A stretch of DNA of 64,000 nucleotides from JAUWVG01 sp964633715 (GCA_964633715.1 CAZWHQ010000011.1:1-64000), one strand, 5' to 3'; positions 27,583 through 37,349 are shown, counted from the stretch's first letter. Translations and numbers: made by a program. The notes: generated from the letters alone by a model not told the origin.

Positions 27583-28833
27583 TTAAAGAGCCCCGACACC
27601 GAGAATGAGTTTGAGAAGAAAATATATCCCAATAGAAAACACACCTGCAGCCGGAAGTGAGATCACCCATGCTGAAAAAATATTTTTGATCACATTCAGA
27701 TTGATGGCCGAAATCCCTCTGGCCAGCCCCACACCAATGATATTTCCTATGGCCACATGAGTTGTGGACACAGGCATGCCCAACCGGGAACAGATCAGAA
27801 CAGTCGTGGCTGTTCCGAATTCGGCAGAAAAACCGCGTGTGGGCGTGATGGTTGTGATCTTATGGCCGACCGTTTCCATCACTCGGTATCCCCAAGTGTA
27901 AACCCCAAATGCCAAACCTGCCCCTCCCATAAGCAGTAACCAGATAGGAATACCTACCGTCATTTCAACCTTATTTGTTTGGAGTACAGCTACGATAGCG
28001 GCAACAGGTCCAATGGCATTGGCCACATCGTTGGATCCATGGGAAAAAGCCTGAAAACTGGCTGAAAGCACTTGAAGGGGATTTGCCATCTGTTCAACTT
28101 GTTGATAGGGATCGCCATCTTTTCTCTTGTATCTTTTTAGGACGAAATACCCGGCCAAATATCCCAGGAGTCCGAAAAAGAATGAAATAAACATTGCTTC
28201 TACAAAATCAAGGTTTAGATGAAGATTCTTTAATCCCTTGTAGATAATCGAAAGAGAAAGGATGAACGCAACAGCCCCAATGAAATAGGGGCCTATCTTT
28301 TTGGTCCTTTCAATGGGAGTCTCCGCGCTCAGGATGAATTTTTTTATGATCGTAAATATGCAAAACGCGATAATACACCCAAACCCAGGGGATATGATCC
28401 AGCTGAGGACCACAAACAGCACAACATTCCAGTGTATTCCGGCAAAGCCCACGCTGACCAGTCCAAAACCCAAAACACCTCCGATAATCGAATGAGTCGT
28501 AGACACGGGGAGTTTAAAATATGTGGCAATATTGACCCAAAGGGCTGATCCTAAAACCGCAGCGAGCATTCCATAGACAAAAAGATCGGGTGTATCTATA
28601 AACTCAAGTGGATCGACAAGGCCTTTACGAATTGTATTGGCCACATGAGCTCCAACCAAAGTAGCCCCCAGGATGTCACATATTCCTGCAACAACGACAG
28701 CTTTTTTGATCGTCAAAGCTTTAGAGGCCACAGATGTGGCCATGGAATTAGCGACATCGTTTGCTCCGATATTGATGGCACTGTAAAGTCCGACAACAAT
28801 CGCTATTATCAGTATTATCAATCCAGTATCCAT
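27583..28833 (-). CDS. pit: PiT-family inorganic phosphate transporter
   Basis: A 416-residue membrane protein of the PiT/PHO-4 family, a low-affinity H+- or Na+-coupled phosphate (metal-phosphate) symporter. The repeated family signature appears twice: NIGANDVANSMATSVASKAL in the N-half and HGSNDVANAIGPVAA in the C-half, each followed by a VSTTHS/VSTTHV motif. About ten to eleven membrane segments. It lies 10 bases downstream of a PhoU-like gene, the usual arrangement for this transporter type. Confidence 0.94.
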   Translation of the reverse strand: MDTGLIILIIAIVVGLYSAINIGANDVANSMATSVASKALTIKKAVVVAGICDILGATLVGAHVANTIRKGLVDPLEFIDTPDLFVYGMLAAVLGSALWVNIATYFKLPVSTTHSIIGGVLGFGLVSVGFAGIHWNVVLFVVLSWIISPGFGCIIAFCIFTIIKKFILSAETPIERTKKIGPYFIGAVAFILSLSIIYKGLKNLHLNLDFVEAMFISFFFGLLGYLAGYFVLKRYKRKDGDPYQQVEQMANPLQVLSASFQAFSHGSNDVANAIGPVAAIVAVLQTNKVEMTVGIPIWLLLMGGAGLAFGVYTWGYRVMETVGHKITTITPTRGFSAEFGTATTVLICSRLGMPVSTTHVAIGNIIGVGLARGISAINLNVIKNIFSAWVISLPAAGVFSIGIYFLLKLILGVGAL

Positions 28834-28843
28834 GCGGATCTAA

Positions 28844-29518
28844 TCAGGAATTATGGAGCATCGTTGCCAAATTGTCACCGGTGTTTTCAGCATGGTTGGC
28901 CAGAGCACCCAGCTCTTTAAAAACATGGGTCCACATCATAATCGAAACAGGATCTATTTCCTTTTCCATCGCAAAGAGCTTTTTGGCCACATTCATCTGT
29001 TTGATGTCGGCTTCCCACTCTTTGACTTTGATCTCTTCGATCATATCCAGGACTTTTTGGGCCTCTACCCCACCGAAGGAGGTTTCCGCCAAAAGCTTGA
29101 TCTCACTGGATACTTTCATCGCCATTTCATAAGTCTCAAGGACTTTATAGACCAGAGCCTTTAGGTATTCTTTAAGACCCTCCGGTACTGTCATGGGGCG
29201 CATGGTGACCAGTGCAGCCAGATCTTCGGCCGAATCAGCTATGTTGTCCTGTTCCTTGAGAAAACGAAGAATGTCACCCCTGGCAACAGGGAGCATGATG
29301 TTTTTTGGCAGTGTGCTCCTGATCTCTTTTTTCACCAGGTCAGCCTCGTGTTCGGCCTTAAATATCTGTTTGGCAAATCCTTCCACTTTGTTCTGATCAC
29401 CGTCGATAAAACTCTCCATCAACGGTTTGACCAGATCCACACACTCCTTGACTTTAAGCATATGCTGAAAGAGTGGTTCAAACGGCGATTTTCCAATAAG
29501 TTTGCTTATTATACTCAT
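28844..29518 (-). CDS. PhoU-like protein (TIGR00153/DUF47)
   Basis: A 224-residue all-helical cytoplasmic protein of the DUF47/PhoU-related family (MSIISKLIGKSPFEPLFQH start, EQDNIADSAEDLAALVTMRP in the middle). This family is almost always next to a PiT transporter and is thought to control it or bind metal through its acidic bundles. It is the first gene of the pair, with an AGAGGTG ribosome site and a promoter at 29562-29590. Confidence 0.92.
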   Translation of the reverse strand: MSIISKLIGKSPFEPLFQHMLKVKECVDLVKPLMESFIDGDQNKVEGFAKQIFKAEHEADLVKKEIRSTLPKNIMLPVARGDILRFLKEQDNIADSAEDLAALVTMRPMTVPEGLKEYLKALVYKVLETYEMAMKVSSEIKLLAETSFGGVEAQKVLDMIEEIKVKEWEADIKQMNVAKKLFAMEKEIDPVSIMMWTHVFKELGALANHAENTGDNLATMLHNS

Positions 29519-29561
29519 GGTTACACCTCTGCTGTTTATTGGAGGTTATCAGCGAGAGTTC

Positions 29562-29590
29562 ATTCTATGCAACCACAAATGAGAAATCAA
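29562..29590 (-). promoter_or_regulatory. sigma70-type promoter of the PhoU-like/PiT operon
   Basis: On the minus strand TTGATT (29585-29590), a 17-base spacer, and TAGAAT (29562-29567). Transcription would begin about 35 bases before the ATG at 29518. I see no convincing double Pho box next to it. Confidence 0.5.
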
Positions 29591-29641
29591 TGAAAATATA
29601 GAGATGTTATACTGACAGGTATAAACTGGATTTCAGCTCTT

Positions 29642-30097
29642 TTAGAATCTTAAAATCTTTGTGATTTTCTTTTCCATATCGTTTTGGTGAGTCCCCTTCC
29701 AGAATACCCGGCCGCATACCGGACAAAGAGAAAACACATCCGCATTTTTGAAAATGAAGGGAGTGACCAAATTTTTGGCCCGCTTTTTTGGAAGGTCCTT
29801 TAATATCGTGTTGCATTCGATACAGCGGGAATTCGATTTTATCTTCTTTTTGAGATTAAACTCTTTAAGAACCTGTTGGATCTGTTCGGACCATTTTTCG
29901 CTATCGATAAACAGACACTGAATATTTTTAGATCTTTCAATCAAACCATTATCCCTTGTCAGAAGAATCCGTGATTCATTTTGAGCAAAAACAAGAAGGT
30001 CGCTATCTTCAATTTTGGTAAAATAAGCTGTATCAAAACCGAGGATTTTCAACCACTTGGCCAGCTTGCCCAGCATACAATCGGCAACAAACCTCAT
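29642..30097 (-). CDS. Mut7-C RNase-domain (PIN-like) protein with zinc ribbon
   Basis: A 151-residue protein of the Mut7-C family: an N-terminal PIN-like fold (MRFVADCMLGKLAKWLKILG, then DSDLLVFAQ and LLTRDNGL with conserved acidic residues) followed by a zinc ribbon with CIEC and CPVC pairs and the closing GRVFWKGTH. I use the ATG at 30097, where the family normally begins, although no good ribosome site is seen; a GTG at 30145 would overlap the upstream transporter gene by 23 bases. Nuclease activity is inferred from the fold. Probably co-transcribed with the NicO-like gene. Confidence 0.82.
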   Translation of the reverse strand: MRFVADCMLGKLAKWLKILGFDTAYFTKIEDSDLLVFAQNESRILLTRDNGLIERSKNIQCLFIDSEKWSEQIQQVLKEFNLKKKIKSNSRCIECNTILKDLPKKRAKNLVTPFIFKNADVFSLCPVCGRVFWKGTHQNDMEKKITKILRF

Positions 30098-30122
30098 GGG
30101 ATTCAATTTATATTTTTGAAAA

Positions 30123-30842
30123 TTAAAGTCCAAGAAACTGAACACTGAGACCGGAGATAAATATCATGGCCCCGGCTATGGCATGCGCATATCTTTCCAG
30201 CTTCCCCAGCCGGATGAAACTGGCTCCCCAGGACATCACGGCAATGATGGTCAACATTGTCAGTAATGTGGTCAAACTAAAGGCCAAAGCAACCAAAACA
30301 ACTCCCTCCGTGTTATGCTTGGCCGCGGGATACATAACCAAGGGAATCAAGGGTTCACAGGGACCAAAAACAAAGATGGTAAAAAGTATCCAGGGTGTGA
30401 TGTTCTTCTTTTTCTCTTTCTCTTCATGCACATGCGCATGCTCGGATTTATGGGTGTGCTCATGTTCGTGCTCCTCTCCATCGGCGTGGAAATGGATATG
30501 TTTATGGGGTTTGTTTTTGATCGCTCGCCGCAAGCCCCAGATAAAATAGGCAAATCCAAAACCGATAAGGAGCCAGGCCGCAAGCCCACCCCGGAAAGAT
30601 TCGATATTTTCCAGTTTAAAAACAGCCACGCCCAGCGCAATCCCTCCCAATCCAAGTAAAACCGAACTGAGAACATGACCCAATCCACAGAGAAATGAGA
30701 TGAAAAGAGTTTTGGAAAGAGGCCACTTTCTCGCCCGGCTCATCACAATAAAAGGGAGATAGTGATCAGGCCCTAAAACCGTGTGAATCAATCCTAATGT
30801 GGCGGCTGTTCCTGCGATGACGAGTATTGGCCCTTCAAACAT
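30123..30842 (-). CDS. NicO/UreH-like metal transporter with histidine-rich loop
   Basis: A 239-residue membrane protein with about six membrane segments. The start (GLIHTVLGPDHYLPF) and the HVLSSVLLG segment match the nickel/cobalt efflux-type (NicO, UreH, TauE-like) family, with the HxxxxxDH pattern used for metal binding. A cytoplasmic or periplasmic loop between segments three and four is extremely rich in histidine and glutamate (residues about 113-143), as expected for metal capture. The FGPCEPLIPL motif follows. Substrate is likely Ni2+ or Co2+, by family. It starts 33 bases downstream of tRNA-Ala on the same strand. Confidence 0.82.
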   Translation of the reverse strand: MFEGPILVIAGTAATLGLIHTVLGPDHYLPFIVMSRARKWPLSKTLFISFLCGLGHVLSSVLLGLGGIALGVAVFKLENIESFRGGLAAWLLIGFGFAYFIWGLRRAIKNKPHKHIHFHADGEEHEHEHTHKSEHAHVHEEKEKKKNITPWILFTIFVFGPCEPLIPLVMYPAAKHNTEGVVLVALAFSLTTLLTMLTIIAVMSWGASFIRLGKLERYAHAIAGAMIFISGLSVQFLGL

Positions 30843-30875
30843 TTTTGGTCCTCTTCGACATTATCGTTTATTTAT

Positions 30876-30951
30876 TGGTGGACGGTATGGGGCTCGAACC
30901 CACGACCTCGGCATTGCGAACGCCGCGCTCTCCCAACTGAGCTAACCGCCC
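30876..30951 (-). tRNA. tRNA-Ala (anticodon CGC)
   Basis: A 76-base cloverleaf on the minus strand with encoded CCA at its 3' end (30876-30878). The acceptor stem GGGCGGT pairs with ACCGTCC and contains the G3-U70 wobble that marks alanine tRNAs. The D-arm is GCTC/GAGC, the anticodon loop TTCGCAA gives anticodon CGC, and the T-arm has GGTTCGAGCCC. It decodes GCG. Confidence 0.95.
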
Positions 30952-31001
30952 ACGGAGAGGATATTATAAATTATCGGAGGGGATTTGTCACTGAGCTGAA
31001 C

Positions 31002-33155
31002 CTAATAGACGACCCAATTTACCAATTTTAAAATCTCCAAATAGGCAGCGACACTTTCAAGGGACACTTCTTCTTCCGTTTCCGCCGCGATGCAATCTCG
31101 TATTTTTGTTATTGAACGACGTCCGTTCACATAATTTAAAGCCGCTCTAGTCAAAGTACTGGATAATTTTAAATCCTCTATCGCCTTTGGAGAAGCCGCA
31201 ATGTATTCTTTATATTTTTCGTCACCAGTGAGTGAAAATTTTTGATTTTTTACATCTGGATGAATTGAAGGAAAAACTTGCTCATATTTCTTCTCCAGGC
31301 TGCTTTTTTTTGCCTTTTTGGGAATGGCCACGTCTAACAAATCAGCTCTAATCGCCGCATATTTTAAAATCTGCGATTCTATAGACTCGGCATAGAGCTC
31401 CCATTGTTTGATTCTATTTGACAGCAGGGCTTTTGCAGATGACGATCCCGTATAGATGTCCTCAATCGATCTTAATGCATCGATTTCGCGACCAGTGGCG
31501 AATTGAGCAAGATTAAGAGCTTTCTGTGTCTCGGCGCCCAGATTATCTTTTGTCGCGGCGTCCACATACCGCAAAGCTTTTATGTGTTCACGCTCAGCAA
31601 TTCTCTGATATCCGAATTCTGATGCGACAGCAAGCAGACCAGGCAGAACTTCATCAGTACAATGTGCCGCAGCATAGGCGCAGGCGGCACCGATAAAGGC
31701 CACACGTTTCATCTGGGTGGGATCAGATTTATCGGGTGTGTCTGTATCGGCGTGATACCATTGATCCGGCCAAGTGAAGAACTCAACACCCGGAACCGCC
31801 ACAGATGAATTATTGAAACAGATATGATCACTGCCGCCAGTTGCAGTATGGATGAAAAATCTAAATGCATCGATGGTGCCATTTTTCTCCATCATCGGAA
31901 TGGGAAAATACTGCCCCCCCGGTCTGCCGCGCGGCACATCCCGAAGATAGACAATATCGTTACTTCGCCAAACATAGTTCATAATCGATTTAGCTAAGCC
32001 ATCCAGGTAGCTGGGAAGAAAATTGGGGCATTCGCTCATTGTGAACCATGAGTTGCTCTTCCTTAACGATTCACCCACCATGTCCATATTAATATTGATG
32101 CTCCATTTATCCACCAATTGGGAATTCTGTTTAATAAATTCATATGTACCACTGATCTCATTGGGCCATATAAAATAGATCGTTCTTCGCGGCTGCGGGA
32201 GAATTCCCTCTGCAATAAGCTTTGTGAGCGCCCTGAGGATTTCCAACTGAATCACGCAGCCACTCATATTATCGTTGGCCCCACGTTTTGTATAACCTTC
32301 AAATAGATGAGCAGAAAAGACCACGCCTTTTTTATCCGGCTCAGTTCCAGGTATCCAGCTGAACACAGTTTCCAATTTATTTTTATACTTTTCGACATGG
32401 GCCTTACACCTGACGACCAATTTCTTATGTGCTTCAAGGTCCTCTAGCAGCTCGGACCACTGACGCCAAGAAACCGAAAAACCGAATTGAAGATTTTTTC
32501 CTTCTCTATAGGAACCTGATCCATACACGACTTGATTGGGATCAAAATATCTGTCACGTGACGAAAAGGATATCACACCTTTTAAGCCAGCTATGTCCAA
32601 TGCTTTAGCTAGATCACCTCGGGCGTGGGACCACATGAGTGCGATCCTATCTTTATATTTTTCCTGTTCACCAGCAGCCATCAAAGCCTCGATTGTCTCT
32701 TTTTCAAGCGGAGGAATATAGATGAGTTCTCCACTAACATCACAGGTCTGGGTACCTCTTGCCACAAGTGCAGCATCTGCTCCAAGGCGTGCAATCATTC
32801 GCAACTCTGGCTCTACAATCCAGAATTCACCATCGACCGGGTATTCAAAAGTCCCCTCACGAGCTTGCCGTCTTAGCTCGACTGTTTTAATGCCATAATT
32901 CTTGGCAATTTCATAAATTTTTCCAGATTCATAAAAAGTATCCTCAAATTCACTTTTATCTCGCAGCCAGGGCGCTCCAGCAAGCAAAACCTCATTGTTG
33001 AAAATAAATTGACCTGAGATTTCATTGGTCAGTATTGATAAAATTTCCTGAGAAAGGGGTGTCTTTAAAGCTTGTGAAAAAACGAAAATTGGCAAAAGCA
33101 AACAGCAAGTCATCGCCAAAAAAACAAAGTTTCTTAAATATGTTTGGTATTTCAT
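31002..33155 (-). CDS. exported M28-family metallopeptidase with C-terminal winged-helix-like domain
   Basis: A 717-residue protein with a signal peptide (about 1-29). The M28 aminopeptidase core carries likely zinc ligands in the usual order: SAHLFEG (His), GANDNMSG (Asp), WPNEISGT (Glu), INMDMVGE (Asp) and WYHADTDTP (His). A PA-like insert precedes the core. The final ~45 residues (VNGRRSITKIRD to AAYLEILKLVNW) look like a small winged-helix/PqqD-like domain, unusual on a peptidase. It stands alone between tRNA-Ala and the divergent barrel genes. Substrate is likely extracellular peptides. Confidence 0.82.
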   Translation of the reverse strand: MKYQTYLRNFVFLAMTCCLLLPIFVFSQALKTPLSQEILSILTNEISGQFIFNNEVLLAGAPWLRDKSEFEDTFYESGKIYEIAKNYGIKTVELRRQAREGTFEYPVDGEFWIVEPELRMIARLGADAALVARGTQTCDVSGELIYIPPLEKETIEALMAAGEQEKYKDRIALMWSHARGDLAKALDIAGLKGVISFSSRDRYFDPNQVVYGSGSYREGKNLQFGFSVSWRQWSELLEDLEAHKKLVVRCKAHVEKYKNKLETVFSWIPGTEPDKKGVVFSAHLFEGYTKRGANDNMSGCVIQLEILRALTKLIAEGILPQPRRTIYFIWPNEISGTYEFIKQNSQLVDKWSININMDMVGESLRKSNSWFTMSECPNFLPSYLDGLAKSIMNYVWRSNDIVYLRDVPRGRPGGQYFPIPMMEKNGTIDAFRFFIHTATGGSDHICFNNSSVAVPGVEFFTWPDQWYHADTDTPDKSDPTQMKRVAFIGAACAYAAAHCTDEVLPGLLAVASEFGYQRIAEREHIKALRYVDAATKDNLGAETQKALNLAQFATGREIDALRSIEDIYTGSSSAKALLSNRIKQWELYAESIESQILKYAAIRADLLDVAIPKKAKKSSLEKKYEQVFPSIHPDVKNQKFSLTGDEKYKEYIAASPKAIEDLKLSSTLTRAALNYVNGRRSITKIRDCIAAETEEEVSLESVAAYLEILKLVNWVVY

Positions 33156-33368
33156 TTTCTACCCTCCAACATCGGTTACAAGCTATATCATAGAGAAACT
33201 TTGTGGTCAAAGAATTATAGTGACACCATAATTAATTCAAATAAAGCATACTATCCCCCAAATCAATGATAAAAAAAAATGTAACTTTTTCTCCTTTTTA
33301 CACGTATAACTTATCTTAAGGTCAACCAGTATACCCCAACTGCGTTGTTTTCTATAAGGAGTCATTTT

Positions 33369-34667
33369 ATGAAGAGAGAGAAATTTATATTTTTTTTGAG
33401 TTTGATCACTCTGTTTTTGATAGGCAGTCCTGCCTCCTTTGCGCAGGCTGAGCAGACCGACATCGAAGAGCTGAAAAAAGATGCCCCCAAGGTTTTTCTC
33501 GATTGTCAAAGCTGTGACATCGACTATATCCGCACTGAAATCACATTTGTCAACTATGTACGGGACCGTAAGGAAGCGCAGGTTCATATTCTGATCACAA
33601 CACAACGAACGGGAAGCGGCGGAAGAGAGTATACCATTTCCCTCATCGGTCAGCTCGATTTTGAAGGCATAAACGATATTCAAAAATATTTTTCAGAGCA
33701 AACGGATACAGATGATGAAATCCGAGAAGGCCTGACAAAAGCATTAAAAATCGCTCTGACAAGTTACGCCGCCAAAACGCCCATCGCAAGCCGTTTGAAT
33801 GTTTTTTATACAGAAAGGGCTGAGCAAAAAGCCATAGATGACAAATGGAACAATTGGGTTTTCAGAATCGGAGGGAACACAAAATTCGATGGTCAAGAGA
33901 ACCTGAAAAGTCGCTCATTTAACGGTTCTTTTTCTGCTGCCAGGATAACAGAAAATTTCAAAAGCACTATGTCTGTTTCAGCCGAATTCGAAAATAGTGA
34001 TTTTGTCTATGGTGACCACACCATCAAGAGTGAGAGAAGAAGTATGAATTTTAATGGCCTCTTTGTGAAAAGCATTTCTGATCACTGGTCAGTAGGAACA
34101 TTTATCAGAGCTGATTCTTCTATTTACGACAATGTTAAATTTTCCATCAATCCCTCACCCGCCGTTGAGTTTAACCTGTTCCCTTATTCAGAAGCCACAC
34201 GAAGACAGTTCCGCTTCCTCTACAGGATCGGATTCCACTCCATAAGCTACAGAGAAGAGACCATATATGATAAAACATCAGAAAATTTGTGGAATCAATC
34301 TCTCACAGCCACATTCGATATCAAGGAAAAATGGGGGAACATCAGCACCTCACTCACAGGATCACACTACCTGCATGACATGAGCAAATACAGGCTTAAC
34401 CTGTTTGCTATGATAAACGTTCGAATTGTCAAAGGGCTCAGTTTTAATGTCTTTGGTATCGCCTCAAAAATACGAGATCAACTGTCCCTACCTAAAGGCG
34501 AGGCCTCGCTTGAGGATGTCCTCTTGCAGATAAAACAACTGGAGACGGAGTACAGTTATTTTGTCTCCGTAGGATTTAGCTACACCTTTGGTTCCATCTT
34601 CACAAATGTTGTCAACCCCAGATTCGGATCAAGCGGATCTGGCGGGATCAGCATCATTATCGACTAG
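33369..34667 (+). CDS. envelope protein, tandem paralogue 1 (unknown family)
   Basis: A 432-residue protein; ATG 33369 is chosen for its AAGGAG site at 33358-33363 region and because a signal peptide (MKREKFIFFLSLITLFLIG, cleavage near FAQA) begins there. Residues about 30-150 form a small N-terminal domain with a CQSCD motif; the rest (about 155-432) is beta-rich with regularly alternating residues and a final glycine-rich tail, like an outer-membrane barrel. It is clearly homologous to the next gene, 3 bases downstream. I do not recognise the family. Confidence 0.72.
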   Translation: MKREKFIFFLSLITLFLIGSPASFAQAEQTDIEELKKDAPKVFLDCQSCDIDYIRTEITFVNYVRDRKEAQVHILITTQRTGSGGREYTISLIGQLDFEGINDIQKYFSEQTDTDDEIREGLTKALKIALTSYAAKTPIASRLNVFYTERAEQKAIDDKWNNWVFRIGGNTKFDGQENLKSRSFNGSFSAARITENFKSTMSVSAEFENSDFVYGDHTIKSERRSMNFNGLFVKSISDHWSVGTFIRADSSIYDNVKFSINPSPAVEFNLFPYSEATRRQFRFLYRIGFHSISYREETIYDKTSENLWNQSLTATFDIKEKWGNISTSLTGSHYLHDMSKYRLNLFAMINVRIVKGLSFNVFGIASKIRDQLSLPKGEASLEDVLLQIKQLETEYSYFVSVGFSYTFGSIFTNVVNPRFGSSGSGGISIIID

Positions 34668-34670
34668 AAA

Positions 34671-36008
34671 ATGAATAAGGATATATCTATGATCAATACA
34701 CAAACAACCAGCAAGAAGCAAAAATTAAACAGCTTTAGATTCCTAAGCCTGATTTTGTGTTCCATTTTATTTCTTTTGCCTGTTGTTTTCGCTCAGGCAG
34801 GACAAGAAACAGACTCCCTATTTAAGAACAATGCACCAAGTGTGTTTATAGATTGCCAAGTCTATGACATCGGGATTCTCCAAAACCAGGTTAAGTTTGT
34901 CAATCACGTCCAAAGTCTTAGCGAAGCACAAGTGCTGGTTCTGATCACAGCTCAAGAGACAGAATCGGGCGACACACAATACACCTTTTCGTTTAAGGGA
35001 CAGGGCAACTTTCAAGGCGATGATGACACATTAAAATATTTAGCAAAAGCCGGCGACAACATAAGACAAGGAATGTCCAACACACTCAAGCTCGGGCTCA
35101 TGCGTTATGTCGGGAAAACACCCATCGCTAAAGAGGTGTCCATTCAATTGATGGACACAGTTAAACCAACGGATGTCGAAGACAAATGGAATTTCTGGGT
35201 CTTTAATATGGGCGTCAACTCTTTTCTCAACGGTCAATCCCGGACAAAAAGCGGAAATTTTTTCGGCAATATTTCAGCATCACGTGTAACAGAAGAACTC
35301 AAAGTCCGATTGTCGCTTCGTGCTTCGCATAATAAAAATACATTTACATTTGGAGATACTGATATAGAAAGTATCAGAAACAGCATGGGTTTTGATGGAC
35401 TACTAGTCAAAAGTATCAGCGACCACTGGTCAGTGGGAGCCTATGTCGAAGCAGCTTCGTCCACATACGGCAACACTAAATATGCTATCAGTGCTGCTCC
35501 GGCTGTAGAATTTAATCTCTTTCCCTATTCCGAAACCACAAAACGGGAACTCCGCTTCCTCTATAGATTGAACTTTAATTCCGTGAATTACAGGGAAGAG
35601 ACAATCTATGAAAAAATAAAAGAAAACTTGTGGGGACAGTCCTTGTCAGCCATCTTAGAAGTCAAACAGAAATGGGGCAATCTCAATGCCTCTCTCACCG
35701 GCTCGCATTATTTCCACGATTTTTCGAAAAATCGGCTGCGATTTAATGCTGATATCTCCCTCAGGATCATCAAGGGACTCAATTTTAACATCGATGGCAG
35801 TTATTCCATTATCCATGACCAGCTCTCCCTTCCAAGAGGAGGCGCCACTCTTGATGAAATCCTCTTGAGACAAAAAGAATTGGCAACAACATACAATTAC
35901 GGATTTTCAGTAGGATTAAGCTATACGTTCGGCTCGATCAGAAGCAAAGTCGTCAATCCGCGTTTTGGAAGCGGAGGTGGCGGCATATCGATTTCGATCT
36001 CGCACTAA
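34671..36008 (+). CDS. envelope protein, tandem paralogue 2 (unknown family)
   Basis: A 445-residue copy of the previous protein. Shared stretches include NLFPYSETTKRELRFLYR (NLFPYSEATRRQFRFLYR in paralogue 1) and YREETIYEK, and both end in a VVNPRFGS glycine-rich tail. Here the early cysteine pair reads CQVYD, so one cysteine is lost. The start may be the ATG at 34689, which has AAGGAT 5-10 bases upstream, giving six fewer residues. The signal peptide ends near VVFAQA. The pair is a recent local duplication by appearance; role unknown. Confidence 0.72.
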   Translation: MNKDISMINTQTTSKKQKLNSFRFLSLILCSILFLLPVVFAQAGQETDSLFKNNAPSVFIDCQVYDIGILQNQVKFVNHVQSLSEAQVLVLITAQETESGDTQYTFSFKGQGNFQGDDDTLKYLAKAGDNIRQGMSNTLKLGLMRYVGKTPIAKEVSIQLMDTVKPTDVEDKWNFWVFNMGVNSFLNGQSRTKSGNFFGNISASRVTEELKVRLSLRASHNKNTFTFGDTDIESIRNSMGFDGLLVKSISDHWSVGAYVEAASSTYGNTKYAISAAPAVEFNLFPYSETTKRELRFLYRLNFNSVNYREETIYEKIKENLWGQSLSAILEVKQKWGNLNASLTGSHYFHDFSKNRLRFNADISLRIIKGLNFNIDGSYSIIHDQLSLPRGGATLDEILLRQKELATTYNYGFSVGLSYTFGSIRSKVVNPRFGSGGGGISISISH

Positions 36009-36200
36009 ACCGCATCGGCCAGGACTTTTTTACAGATCACACCTTCTTCCTGTTTCTCTGCCAATTCGAAAAGATCAAACATCTAGGGACATCTCTTAAA
36101 ATAGTCAAAACAAAGTGGGGAAGGAAAAAGTTGACAAAATTAGACAAAAAAGAGATGAGTATGGACAAGGATAGAATTAAGATTTGTTCATGGAGGCAAA

Positions 36201-37349
36201 ATGAAGAGAATCGGGATTACAACGATCTGTCTCTTACTTGTATCTATCTTTGTCTGCTCTCTTTTTGCCTGGCCCTTTTTTTCTCAAAAGAGAGATTTGA
36301 CTCAACTTGAAAAAAATGTGCCCACAGTTTTGAATCCCCTCAATCCCAGTCCCCGCAAAGGTCAATTTTCTCATATGTACATTACAGAAGACCTGCGGAT
36401 CGGGACCGTTAAAGGCAGTGATGAATACATGTTCGGTGAAATACGGGAGATAGCTGTCGATGACGATGGCCAAATATTTGTTCTGGATATCAAAAAGACA
36501 CAAATAAACGTCTACGACAAAAATGGATTTTACAAAAAGACGATCGGTCGACACGGACAGGGGCCAGGGGAGCTGCAGGCCCCACAGAGGATGAAAAAAA
36601 CATGGCAGGACGAAATTTTTGTAGAGGATCACGGAGCTAGAGCATTTGTCTATTACACTTTAGATGGCCGTTATTCCAGACGAGTGACCTATGCCAACAT
36701 TTTTATTTTTACAACAGGAGTCGATTCTCTTGGAAATATTATTGGGACTATGCAGACCCCAGGAAAATATGGGAACCGGCAGGTCATCAATAGATATGAT
36801 CCGGAGCTCAACTTCCTCCACTCTTTAGGATATCCCACTGAGGATAATAGAGGGGAGTACAACTATTTCAAATCCCGGTTAAAATGGGCCGCCTTCAAGG
36901 GAGGCCACATCATTTTTGCCTTTCCGGAAGAATATGAACTTTATATATACGATCCCCAAGGAAACCTTGTACAGAAAATAGAAAAGAAATACAAACCTGT
37001 AAGGATTTCACAAGAGGAACTGGCATACATGAAAAGTGTCGTCCGCCTGCCCTCAAATGTAAAAAATATCGTTCCCAAACATCATTCTGCCTTCCAGCGC
37101 ATCTCGGTCGACGACGAAAACAGAATATTTGTCGAAGGCTGGGAAAAGACCAAGGACGGAAACGGGTTTTTCTATGATGTATTCGGTCCGGATGGAATCT
37201 GTTTTGCACAAGTTCCCTTAAATTTCAATTTCGGTAGATTCCCCCTCCATCTCAGCCCTATATTCTGGAAAAATGGGAAGGTCTATGCAAGAGAAGAAGA
37301 CGAGGACGGGTATCAGTTTGTTGTCAGATATACAGTGCACTGGGAATAA
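36201..37349 (+). CDS. exported 6-bladed beta-propeller (NHL-like) protein
   Basis: A 382-residue protein with a TGGAGG ribosome site and a signal peptide (about 1-24). The mature part contains propeller-blade sequences such as GEIREIAVDDDGQIFVLDIKK, then INVYDKNGFYKKTIGRHGQG and later ISVDDENRIFVEGWE, the pattern of 6-bladed NHL-type proteins common in Bacteroidota and Acidobacteriota. Binding role unknown. It stands between the paralogous barrel genes and a convergent secA-like gene. Confidence 0.78.
   Translation: MKRIGITTICLLLVSIFVCSLFAWPFFSQKRDLTQLEKNVPTVLNPLNPSPRKGQFSHMYITEDLRIGTVKGSDEYMFGEIREIAVDDDGQIFVLDIKKTQINVYDKNGFYKKTIGRHGQGPGELQAPQRMKKTWQDEIFVEDHGARAFVYYTLDGRYSRRVTYANIFIFTTGVDSLGNIIGTMQTPGKYGNRQVINRYDPELNFLHSLGYPTEDNRGEYNYFKSRLKWAAFKGGHIIFAFPEEYELYIYDPQGNLVQKIEKKYKPVRISQEELAYMKSVVRLPSNVKNIVPKHHSAFQRISVDDENRIFVEGWEKTKDGNGFFYDVFGPDGICFAQVPLNFNFGRFPLHLSPIFWKNGKVYAREEDEDGYQFVVRYTVHWE

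Noticed and set aside
29540..29640. Pho box upstream of the phosphate transporter operon
   Set aside because: One CTGTCA-like hexamer is present but no second copy at 11-bp spacing.
36006..36083. 26-codon minus-strand frame starting MFDLFELAEKQEE
   Set aside because: It reads like a real protein fragment but is too short to assign and has no ribosome site; possibly a decayed gene remnant.
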